DNA of 50,265 bases from a virus: the IMG/VR virus record IMGVR_UViG_3300031673_000073, positions 1-50,265 of that record; one strand, written 5' to 3'. Both the position numbers and the translations under genes were made by a program. Shown one piece after another: positions 29,712 through 37,347 of this stretch. Positions within the stretch are counted from its first letter, which is position 1, and each line of letters begins with the position of its first letter. The notes beneath the pieces are model-generated. The model saw nothing but the letters and a program-made list of their open reading frames with translations. It made no database searches and was not told the DNA's origin.

Positions 29712-30734
29712 TTAAAAACCAATTCCCATCATCATCAACGATCCGCGTGGCAACGATATTATCGACGGATATTCATAAGCGCCCATATCAAAATTACTGT
29801 TTTGTGGTCTCGTAGTTCCTTCGATGTCCGGTGTTATTCCGGTGGTATCACCAGCATCTATGTTCGCTTGGTCGCCGGCCATTTGCCATCCAGTAGGTAT
29901 TGCCGTGGATATTCCGGTGAATGTGATCGATGTAGCAAACAAATTTCCCGTTCCCCATCCACCAGTGTCAGTCTGTTGTTCGAAACAATTATAAGTATAA
30001 TTAGCTTTTGTTGGAGTACCACCAATATCAGTAGTATTGTCTTGATATAAATTATGTTTTATAATATCAGCCGCCCCGCCCGTTCCGGTTCCGACACTGC
30101 AATTCCTTATCGTATTACAGTTTATATTGAGCGTTGAACCAGCTGCTCCTAAAAAAGATATCCCAGCATCAGATATGTCATGTATATAATTCGTGCGTAT
30201 CGAATATGTCGAACCTGCATTTGAATTCGTGATAACTATTCCCGACTTTCCAGTTCCCAAAATATTGCAATTCTTGAACGTGAAATTGATAGCGCCAGAA
30301 CCAAGAATATTCGTGGTGTTGTTATTAGCTTTAGTGCAATCCAATGTCACATTGTCGATTACAACGACAACATTATTCGTTCCGGCATATCCGATTGGAT
30401 GAGTTGCCGCGTTCGTGAATGTAAAATCTGTATTATCGCCTTGCCCGAGTATAGTGATCGGTCCAACGCCGGCATTACCAAAACCAACGGCTCTGACTAT
30501 TGGAGTATTCCCTAGTTTATTCCGTAGAGTTCTCTCGCTACTAGGTAACCACGTTTCTGCATAAGTCCTGTCATCCTGGATTTCTAATATGTCGCCAGCC
30601 AATGAAACTGCTTCGGCAGGGGCAATAGCAGTATATCCACAACCACTTAGGCATATTGTTCTCAATGTAGGAGCACCGAACATTGATACACCGATCAACA
30701 TCGATAATAGGAACGCATAGATATTTTTAAACAT
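29712..30734 (-). CDS. Exported parallel beta-helix protein, 340 aa
   Basis: The N-terminus MFKNIYAFLLSMLIGVSMFG is a signal peptide. Residues 90-250 contain repeated Asn/Thr/Ile-rich turns (INFTFKNCNILGTGKSGIVI, NTIRNCSVGTG) typical of right-handed beta-helices like pectate-lyase or choice-of-anchor proteins. The ending DMGAYEYPSIISLPRG is common in such secreted repeat proteins. It may bind or cleave polysaccharide; no catalytic residues are obvious. A signal peptide is unexpected for a virion protein. Confidence 0.78.
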   Translation of the reverse strand: MFKNIYAFLLSMLIGVSMFGAPTLRTICLSGCGYTAIAPAEAVSLAGDILEIQDDRTYAETWLPSSERTLRNKLGNTPIVRAVGFGNAGVGPITILGQGDNTDFTFTNAATHPIGYAGTNNVVVVIDNVTLDCTKANNNTTNILGSGAINFTFKNCNILGTGKSGIVITNSNAGSTYSIRTNYIHDISDAGISFLGAAGSTLNINCNTIRNCSVGTGTGGAADIIKHNLYQDNTTDIGGTPTKANYTYNCFEQQTDTGGWGTGNLFATSITFTGISTAIPTGWQMAGDQANIDAGDTTGITPDIEGTTRPQNSNFDMGAYEYPSIISLPRGSLMMMGIGF

Positions 30735-31621
30735 CAGTAGTCTCCTATCGTAGGATATGAAGTCCCGAGCGAACTCCTGAATCTAATGGAATCGATCCAG
30801 CAATTACATTCAAGCGTTCCATCTGATTTTGCTCCAACATAACTGACTTGATTTGTCGGTTGTGTCGTTGCCGCGCTTGTTAATCTTTCTGTACCATCGA
30901 CCAATAATTTAGTTCCATATCCAACACCGCCCATTTCAAGCTCGAGGTGATACCATGTGCTTTCATTTATTCCAGTCCACCAGCCAGGAGCGCCGTTATT
31001 AAATGACAGCTGGCTCCAAGCCGCAAGCAAATTATTGCTTCCGGATTCCCATATGCGTTTAAAGTTTCCGTTCCAAGCAATAGCTCCACGATTGAACCAC
31101 ACCTCAACAACGTATATTGTTTCTGTTATAGCAGATGATGAATAAATATAATCACCACCACCTTCTAATATAGGTCCAAAGGCATATGATCCTTCTTTGA
31201 CAGTAACCGCATCGAATGGCACAGTTCCGTTTTCAGTCCACGCATACACTCCTTTAAGATCTGAAAAATCATTTTCCGCCAACATCATTGCCAGCGTTCC
31301 TTGCCTGACTACCTTTGTAGGAGTATTAATATCATCAACTATGTAATCGTAAGTATCTGAATTGATAGAATTGGCAATCCAATCGGTGAGCGTAATTGAT
31401 ACCGCTATATCAAGAACGGCATTAGAACCTTCGCAAGTAACCGCTCCCGTTTCAGCGCTTGACCATGTAACCCCGGCATCCCTCGCGACCACCACTGTAG
31501 ATATACAATGATCGCACGTTCCTGCATCAATGATATAACAGAGATCTACTTCCGAAGTGGCAGCCATAGCCGCACCTGCGACCATGACCGCCATTAAAGA
31601 TGACCATATTTTTTTAATCAT
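30734..31621 (-). CDS. Exported LamG/concanavalin-like protein, 295 aa
   Basis: MIKKIWSSLMAVMVAGAAMA is a signal peptide with AMA cleavage site. After a strand-rich part with CDHC, residues 120-290 resemble a LamG-type sandwich: SDLKGVYAWTENGTVPFDAV, IAWNGNFKRIWESGSNNLLA, YHLELEMGGVGYGTKLLVDG, then CNCWIDSIRF. Such domains bind glycans or proteins at surfaces. Start overlaps the beta-helix gene stop region (30734). Confidence 0.75.
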   Translation of the reverse strand: MIKKIWSSLMAVMVAGAAMAATSEVDLCYIIDAGTCDHCISTVVVARDAGVTWSSAETGAVTCEGSNAVLDIAVSITLTDWIANSINSDTYDYIVDDINTPTKVVRQGTLAMMLAENDFSDLKGVYAWTENGTVPFDAVTVKEGSYAFGPILEGGGDYIYSSSAITETIYVVEVWFNRGAIAWNGNFKRIWESGSNNLLAAWSQLSFNNGAPGWWTGINESTWYHLELEMGGVGYGTKLLVDGTERLTSAATTQPTNQVSYVGAKSDGTLECNCWIDSIRFRSSLGTSYPTIGDY

Positions 31622-31629
31622 ATTTCTCC

Positions 31630-33432
31630 TCAGTCAACCAAGATATATGTGAAACTTCCATCACATGATACCGCTCCGCTCAACTCCATATTCAATAAAG
31701 TATTCGTTCCGGTTTCAAACCATCCTAGCGGATTGTAAGGTAGAACGAATCCCTCGTTTGCTATGAGTTCCATCTGACCTGTCAATGCAGTTCCCCCTGC
31801 TCCGCTCTCGAACCTAACAGTTACCGCGCCAGCAGCGACCATGAATAATGATAGCACTCTGATCTTTTTCCCGGCAACAGCAGTCTTTAATGTATTATCA
31901 CCCGCTCCTGCATAATCTATGATCGCTCTCGCTGAAGCAATAACAGTAGTTCCCTGCATCAATCCGTCCGTACTAACCAGCGCGGCAACGGCATCAGTTG
32001 TAGCGGCCAATGCCGGGCTTGATTCTACATCTACCTGTACTGCCCCGCCAGCATCCACTTTAACGGTTTGTATATTACCACCGGTAGTTCCGGAAATAAG
32101 AATCGGATCGCCAGCCGTTCCAATTGCCGCACCGTCCGCACCGGAACCCTGAACAATTGCGGCATCAGATCCCGTTGCATTATCTATTATAGTAGTAACC
32201 GGAGCTTGATCACTCGCTATCACTACTGGCAAAGATGCTGCCGATGCAGCTGCACCCTGGGAAGGTATCTTTGTGTCAAGCGATGTTGTGTCACCTGCTA
32301 TCACTCCCGTATCTGTATCTATTGTCGCAAGAGTTGCTTGAGTAGCAAGAGCGACACCACCATCCCCCGATACTTCGAGATCACCCGTTCCGGAAAGGCT
32401 TGACATATTAGTTCCATCAGTCAACCGGACAAGAATTCCATCATATACTGCGCCATTATCTATCATCATGCTTTCAGATCCATCGGTGAGACCAACGGAT
32501 TGTCCCGCTGCTATACTGACAGCTTCCGTGAATCCAATATCACCATCAATTGTTAAACTATTCCCTCCATCCTGAATATTAACAGCGGATCCCGCCCCGG
32601 CATTATTGATAGTTACATCTCCGATATCAGTTCCGCTAACAAGCTTCCCATCTATACTTGATAAACTTCCATTACCAGTCGTTTGATTAGCTGATGTAGC
32701 TGCACCAGTAGGTAGAGATACAGTTCCGGAAACATTCGTTATGTTCCATGTTCCACTTTGAGTTGCAGCGACCGATCCATCAACTGTAAGCGATCCTCCG
32801 TTATCGTCAACGCTGAGCAACCCTGTTGAATCAGTTGGCAACGTAACCAATATTGCAGATGCTTCCAATCCTCCGCCGACTGATATCTTTCCATCAATCG
32901 AAGTCGTATCTCCCGATATTACTCCAAGAGCTGTATTTGTAACTGTAACACCTGCATCGATCGCATCTAGGGAAGCGTTCCCAACTGTAACGCCAGCATC
33001 GATCGCATTCAATGATGTGTTAGACACTGTAACTCCTGCGTCAATAGCATCAAGAGAAGTATTTGCGATAACCTGATTAGCAGATGTTGCTGTTATAGTG
33101 TTGAGTTGAGCAGATATAACTCCTAACCATCCGTTGCCAGTATTCGATCTCCAATCAAGTTGAGCCAGAGTTTCTTGTTCTGCCGGATTGATAGTATTAC
33201 CTAGTGCATCAAGTATATATGATGCAGTTGGTAATGTATTACCTCCAGCCGAAATTATAAGATATCCTTCGTCGGTCATGCGCTGATTTCGCATTTCACC
33301 GCTGGCATTTATGCCTCCGTTACCAACATTGCGATTTGCGTCTCTCTTTAATATTTCCTCGGTCGCCTGTAAACCATTAGTCGTAAACAAGACCAGGCCG
33401 GCGACCAACACGCCTATAATTAATTTTCTCAT
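31630..33432 (-). CDS. Exported repeat-rich head-fibre-like protein, 600 aa
   Basis: MRKLIIGVLVAGLVLFTTNG forms a signal peptide. Residues 120-175 carry four copies of a 13-residue unit (N-x-S/A-L-x-AIDAGVTV). More Ser/Thr/Gly repeats follow, including ASLPVVIASDQAPVTTII, common in phage fibre proteins. The C-terminal 100 residues (KKIRVLSLFMVAAGAVTVRF, LIANEGFVLPYNPLGWF) form a small beta domain often seen at ends of phage decoration fibres. Both virion and surface roles are possible. Confidence 0.75.
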   Translation of the reverse strand: MRKLIIGVLVAGLVLFTTNGLQATEEILKRDANRNVGNGGINASGEMRNQRMTDEGYLIISAGGNTLPTASYILDALGNTINPAEQETLAQLDWRSNTGNGWLGVISAQLNTITATSANQVIANTSLDAIDAGVTVSNTSLNAIDAGVTVGNASLDAIDAGVTVTNTALGVISGDTTSIDGKISVGGGLEASAILVTLPTDSTGLLSVDDNGGSLTVDGSVAATQSGTWNITNVSGTVSLPTGAATSANQTTGNGSLSSIDGKLVSGTDIGDVTINNAGAGSAVNIQDGGNSLTIDGDIGFTEAVSIAAGQSVGLTDGSESMMIDNGAVYDGILVRLTDGTNMSSLSGTGDLEVSGDGGVALATQATLATIDTDTGVIAGDTTSLDTKIPSQGAAASAASLPVVIASDQAPVTTIIDNATGSDAAIVQGSGADGAAIGTAGDPILISGTTGGNIQTVKVDAGGAVQVDVESSPALAATTDAVAALVSTDGLMQGTTVIASARAIIDYAGAGDNTLKTAVAGKKIRVLSLFMVAAGAVTVRFESGAGGTALTGQMELIANEGFVLPYNPLGWFETGTNTLLNMELSGAVSCDGSFTYILVD

Positions 33433-33466
33433 TTTATACTTCCTCCTTAATGTTGGTTGCCGGCCT

Positions 33467-33489
33467 GGGGGACGGATTATCCGTCCCCC
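33467..33489. other. Intergenic GC hairpin upstream of 31630-33432
   Basis: GGGGGACGGA (33467-33476) pairs perfectly with TCCGTCCCCC (33480-33489) around a 3-base loop. No T-tract follows on the minus strand, so it is more likely an mRNA stability or processing structure than a terminator. It lies in the leader between two exported-protein genes. Confidence 0.65.
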
Positions 33490-33498
33490 TTAACCAGA

Positions 33499-34563
33499 TT
33501 AGTCCCTTATATCACATTCGATATCTGCCGTCTGAGTTGCACTTGATTTTAACCGGGCCCATCCATTAAAGCCACTATAGGCCGGAACTATAAAAATTTC
33601 GGGCGTTGTCGCCGTAGCCGAAGTTATCGTAACGGCTGAATCAATACTCCTTATTAGCGCGGGATTAAGCGCCTCTTTGGCCTGTGTGTAATGCGTTTCT
33701 ATTTCTGTAAGCGTAGGTGAATCACCTAAGACCATCTCGACACTATCGATCTTTCCGGCGAAAGTAGTCGTAGCTGATTTCGCAGCGCCCACGTTAAGCG
33801 ATACTGCATTACTAAGCGTTAGAGCGGCATTAGTTACCGTAGCTGTTGCGGCCAATACACCATCAACATTAATGGTAAGAGCCGTTCCCCTACGGACGAA
33901 CCATGCTAAATGCCATACGCTGTCATCGTACTCGGTGGTAGTCGTAGCCACATCGGTAGTCGCTCCGCTATCATCGCTGATACTAAATACCAGCGTACCC
34001 GTAGCACTTAGATAAGCTTCATACCCGGTCTCATTTCTGCTTGTACCATCTTTCTTATTAAAGAGATGGTCGATATCGGCACTCGTTGTATGATTAAACC
34101 ATACACCTAATGCAAAGTCTCCCGTCCCTACATCAAAATAAGCATTATCTGGTACAGTCAACCAGGTATTAGCTACGGCCGTCAGATCGAACCCGAGCCC
34201 ACCTACACCAGCGGTTGTCGACATAACGGTAGTGGTATTCGATGCGAAATCCGCACCGTTTCCGTGATTCCCTACAACCGTTGATACGGCCGCTTCCGAG
34301 CAATATAGATGAACACTATATGCCGAATCGGAAACCCCTGGTAATATTGGCATCGCCCCAGATCCGAGATTTGCACGAGTATATTCTACCGTAATGGCAG
34401 AACTCACCCTAGTAGGAACTCGAACCGAGAACGCATTACCAGATACGTATGCGGAACTCGATACCGTAGGATCCTTGCTAACATCGAACGTAACGATATC
34501 GGCAAGGACTATGCTTGGTAACGCAAATAGAAGCGCTACCAAAAAACAAGTCACTTTTCTCAT
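33499..34563 (-). CDS. Exported LamG-domain protein, 354 aa
   Basis: MRKVTCFLVALLFALPSIVL with cleavage near LAD is a signal peptide. Residues about 120-290 are a LamG/concanavalin fold: TWLTVPDNAYFDVGTGDFAL, GVWFNHTTSADIDHLFNKKD, YDDSVWHLAWFVRRG, AGKIDSVEMVLGD. Expected to bind glycans or proteins. It directly follows the major capsid gene; capsid-neighbour genes usually encode cement proteins, but those lack signal peptides. Confidence 0.8.
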   Translation of the reverse strand: MRKVTCFLVALLFALPSIVLADIVTFDVSKDPTVSSSAYVSGNAFSVRVPTRVSSAITVEYTRANLGSGAMPILPGVSDSAYSVHLYCSEAAVSTVVGNHGNGADFASNTTTVMSTTAGVGGLGFDLTAVANTWLTVPDNAYFDVGTGDFALGVWFNHTTSADIDHLFNKKDGTSRNETGYEAYLSATGTLVFSISDDSGATTDVATTTTEYDDSVWHLAWFVRRGTALTINVDGVLAATATVTNAALTLSNAVSLNVGAAKSATTTFAGKIDSVEMVLGDSPTLTEIETHYTQAKEALNPALIRSIDSAVTITSATATTPEIFIVPAYSGFNGWARLKSSATQTADIECDIRD

Positions 34564-34584
34564 CTTACTATCCTCCTTTTTTTA

Positions 34585-34614
34585 GGCGGGGGGAGGTTTA
34601 TCCTCCCCACCACC
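34585..34614. other. Intergenic GC hairpin downstream of major capsid gene
   Basis: GGGGAGG (34590-34596) pairs with CCTCCCC (34602-34608), flanked by further imperfect G/C pairing (GGCGG with CCACC). Without a T-tract on the coding side it probably sets a different mRNA level for the capsid gene than for the exported-protein genes after it. Confidence 0.6.
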
Positions 34615-34639
34615 GATTAACTATACCAGTTTCGTAAAA

Positions 34640-35563
34640 TTACGCCGCTGGGATTATCCTTTTGATCTGCGAAGTCTTTACAGGGTTCTTATAAACGAGG
34701 GTCAGATCCTCAAATATTTCGAACGCATCGAATTGCGATGAGGTTTTAGCGAGATTAACAAACGTCAACGGAGTCAATTCACCAATAAAAACCTCGGTAG
34801 TATCGAGAATATAAATCCTCGATTCGTTTCCGCCACCTTCTGTTATTGAAATAGAATTGGATGTATAGATCGGGATACCATCATAAGTTTTCAAGCGGAA
34901 ACCGCCATTAACTTCAATGATATCATTAAAGCGCTGTTTGCTCTGATTCAGGGCATTAAGTTCCCGAGCAGTACGTTTTGATGTAATGATCATATCAGCG
35001 TTGCCTTTCACAAGGTCAATCGCCTCATCCATCGCCGCGAGAGTAAGTTCGGTTCCTAACAGATCGAGTGTCTGTCCGGCCTGCGCATCAAGTAGGATTT
35101 TAAGACCATCGTATTCTTTCGGGGATCCGGTTGCATCGCCATTTATTAAAGCATCCTCCTCGAGATCCTTAATAACCTGCATACCGTTTTCGATTTCATC
35201 CATCAAAAGATCTCCGAAAGTTCGACCAACCGCCTGGGCCTTCCTCGTTACCTGGCCCTGAAAAGCAGGGGTCTTGTACGGGAAAGCAGTCCGAGTATAC
35301 GTTCCGTTAGAATTGTTAAGCGTTTCTGTATCATTAACAAACGCTCCTGCTCCACGATCCGTTCTGCGAGTAACGTTCCAGTTCTCGCCGCTCCCACCTT
35401 TACGCATTAGATTCTGACGTAGCGGGTTACGGACTTCGATAAGATCGGCTATGACGACATCGATCTCTTCTACGGTAAGAACACCACTAACCGCAGCCTG
35501 ATCAAGCGCTTTAGCGACCTCGTCCTGATTTATCCGTGTATTCCAAATATCGTTTCTCCACAT
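34640..35563 (-). CDS. Major capsid protein (HK97 fold), 307 aa
   Basis: Residues 20-60 are an N-arm (SGVLTVEEIDVVIADLIEVR), then NVTRRTDRGAG and TAFPYKTPAFQGQVTRKAQA, typical of HK97-type capsid loops. DLLMDEIENGMQVIKDLEED matches the spine helix, with the peripheral A-domain later (MIITSKRTARELNALNQSKQ). It directly follows the protease/scaffold gene. Length fits a capsid without a separate N-terminal scaffold domain. Confidence 0.88.
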   Translation of the reverse strand: MWRNDIWNTRINQDEVAKALDQAAVSGVLTVEEIDVVIADLIEVRNPLRQNLMRKGGSGENWNVTRRTDRGAGAFVNDTETLNNSNGTYTRTAFPYKTPAFQGQVTRKAQAVGRTFGDLLMDEIENGMQVIKDLEEDALINGDATGSPKEYDGLKILLDAQAGQTLDLLGTELTLAAMDEAIDLVKGNADMIITSKRTARELNALNQSKQRFNDIIEVNGGFRLKTYDGIPIYTSNSISITEGGGNESRIYILDTTEVFIGELTPLTFVNLAKTSSQFDAFEIFEDLTLVYKNPVKTSQIKRIIPAA

Positions 35564-35592
35564 TCTGAATCACCTCCGTTTCGTTAATAATA

Positions 35593-36093
35593 TTACCAAA
35601 GTTTCTCACCCTGACGTCCCATCGTCTTAGCGATAAGATATACCAATCTATTCCCGGCGGGTATATCAGCCGCTTTAAGAACAGGAGCCTCGGTTTCCAC
35701 CTGGCTCGTTTCACCTTTCGGTTTCGCGAGTGCCTTAGCAACCTCGGCCGCTACGCGCGCCTCAAACATCTCCGGAGTAATAGCCTGAACCGTAACCGAT
35801 TCATTCGTCTTTGCGGATTCCGTGATAGTCTTAACCGCATCAACGACCGCCGGCTTTTTACCAGATAGAATATCTATCTGTGCCGTAAGGGCCTTAAGCG
35901 TATCACCTATAACTGATAATGCTTTACCACTTTCGTCCGGTTTCACTTCCGCAGGAGTTACCGCAGGATCTTCGACCGGAGCTACTGTTGAATCTACTAC
36001 CGGAGGAGTTCCCTCTGTCTTTACCGGCGGAGTTTCAACTGGCTGTCCACCTTCAGGCGCTCCCTCTTCGTTCTTGTTCACTACTTTTGACAT
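35593..36093 (-). CDS. Scaffold protein from an internal in-frame start, 166 aa
   Basis: ATG 36093 (MSKVVNKNEEGAPEGGQ) lies in the protease gene right after GGAGGGAGGTAAGGAAAAA, an unusually strong Shine-Dalgarno for an internal codon. The predicted product is the disordered linker plus helical tail, the properties of a scaffold protein. The layout is like lambda C/Nu3. That it is used is an inference from the RBS. Confidence 0.68.
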   Translation of the reverse strand: MSKVVNKNEEGAPEGGQPVETPPVKTEGTPPVVDSTVAPVEDPAVTPAEVKPDESGKALSVIGDTLKALTAQIDILSGKKPAVVDAVKTITESAKTNESVTVQAITPEMFEARVAAEVAKALAKPKGETSQVETEAPVLKAADIPAGNRLVYLIAKTMGRQGEKLW

Positions 36094-36690
36094 TTTTTCC
36101 TTACCTCCCTCCATGATTGAATGATTTGCTATTGACTTACTGATCGCCGAGGCAAAGGACTTCTCTGCCTCAACTCTTTCGAAGCCCGTTACTCTCGCGG
36201 CGCGATTAGCGGCGATAGAAACGAGCGACACTTCCACGAGATCTATCTCATGGATTATAAATATCATTTCGTTTTTTGATTCATCCATCTTTCTCTCGAC
36301 CTTTAACGCTCTACCCCGGATCGAGAACTTAGATATAATACCTTCTTCGATCTTTCTCCGAATAGTGGGTTCAGTCTTAGATATACTAATTTTTACTTTA
36401 AGCCCCTTACCCTCGATGGCTTCCGCTTCTTCGATCTTCCCGATAGGCTTATCAGGATCATGGTTAAAAAGAGCGGTCGAGTTTTTCAATAAGCCTTTCG
36501 CCGCCTTCTTTAAAGCGTTAAATGTTATTACATCTCCCTGCTCGTCGAGATCCGATGTAGATGCAAACCCTTCTACAAAAAAATCATCTTCATCGATTTC
36601 CCCAAGCATCTGCTTTTTAATATCGAACTGAACATCTATCGGAAACACCCCCTCTAATACACCTATTTCTTCTACTACTGCCATCGACAT
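35593..36690 (-). CDS. Prohead protease (U35/HK97 type) with C-terminal scaffold part, 365 aa
   Basis: Residues 35-60 read DDFFVEGFASTSDLDEQGDV (family G-x-A-S-x(4)-D entry). LFNHDPDKPIGKI near residue 93 has the catalytic His. ISKFSIRGRALKV near residue 119 has the catalytic Ser. After about residue 195 comes a disordered Pro/Glu-rich linker and a helical tail, as in protease-scaffold fusions. An internal start at 36093 probably also makes the scaffold alone. Confidence 0.87.
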   Translation of the reverse strand: MSMAVVEEIGVLEGVFPIDVQFDIKKQMLGEIDEDDFFVEGFASTSDLDEQGDVITFNALKKAAKGLLKNSTALFNHDPDKPIGKIEEAEAIEGKGLKVKISISKTEPTIRRKIEEGIISKFSIRGRALKVERKMDESKNEMIFIIHEIDLVEVSLVSIAANRAARVTGFERVEAEKSFASAISKSIANHSIMEGGKEKMSKVVNKNEEGAPEGGQPVETPPVKTEGTPPVVDSTVAPVEDPAVTPAEVKPDESGKALSVIGDTLKALTAQIDILSGKKPAVVDAVKTITESAKTNESVTVQAITPEMFEARVAAEVAKALAKPKGETSQVETEAPVLKAADIPAGNRLVYLIAKTMGRQGEKLW

Positions 36691-36693
36691 TTC

Positions 36694-37347
36694 TTACCTC
36701 CCTTTTTTAGAAGCAGTACCAACTAACGCGGCGAACTGCTTTGATAATCCATTAAGATCATCGTCCGGCGGCCCGTGTTGTATTTCTCTCTCGGACATCT
36801 CGGAAATTAATTCAACGTGCCTTTCTATAATATCCTTAACCGATTTTTCGGACTTGCCAATGACGACTTTATCGCCAGATGATCTCCGCTCATAGAAAAC
36901 GTGTATTAATCTATGAGCTTGCATTAACGTCCTCTCATCATACGCACCCTCATCCTTAAATAACATTTCAAGTGTTTTATAATAATCATCACCCTTAAAT
37001 ACTATATCCGGGACTATTGTGCGAAGCGCTTTTTCCCTGAATACTCTTCTCGGGGGATCCCAACGTTCTATTAATTTAAACTCAAAACCCCATAGTGTCT
37101 CAGATTTTTCCCACCATCTACGACGTTCATTATCAGATATACGATGATTACTGTCATATTTGGAGAACACATCAACGCTCATTCTTTCTCGGGATATTAA
37201 TTTAATTATTCCTAATCCTATATCTCCCTGTAAAAGTGTAAGATTTTCGCCAAGCTCTTTACTGAGAGGAATATCTTTTATAATCAAAGTCTTTGATCCT
37301 TCGATTAATAGATCACCGTGAGGAAAAGCTAAAACTATGCCTTTCAT
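36694..37347 (-). CDS. ASCH/PUA-like domain protein, 217 aa
   Basis: GSKTLIIKDIPLSKELGENL, LQGDIGLGIIKLISRERMSV, then HRISDNERRRWWEKSETLWG and FKLIERWDPPRRV follow the beta-barrel ASCH pattern, a PUA-related RNA-binding fold. The second half is helical and charged. ASCH genes near portal and protease genes are seen in other phages; the role is unknown. Overlaps the portal gene by 4 bp. Confidence 0.68.
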   Translation of the reverse strand: MKGIVLAFPHGDLLIEGSKTLIIKDIPLSKELGENLTLLQGDIGLGIIKLISRERMSVDVFSKYDSNHRISDNERRRWWEKSETLWGFEFKLIERWDPPRRVFREKALRTIVPDIVFKGDDYYKTLEMLFKDEGAYDERTLMQAHRLIHVFYERRSSGDKVVIGKSEKSVKDIIERHVELISEMSEREIQHGPPDDDLNGLSKQFAALVGTASKKGR

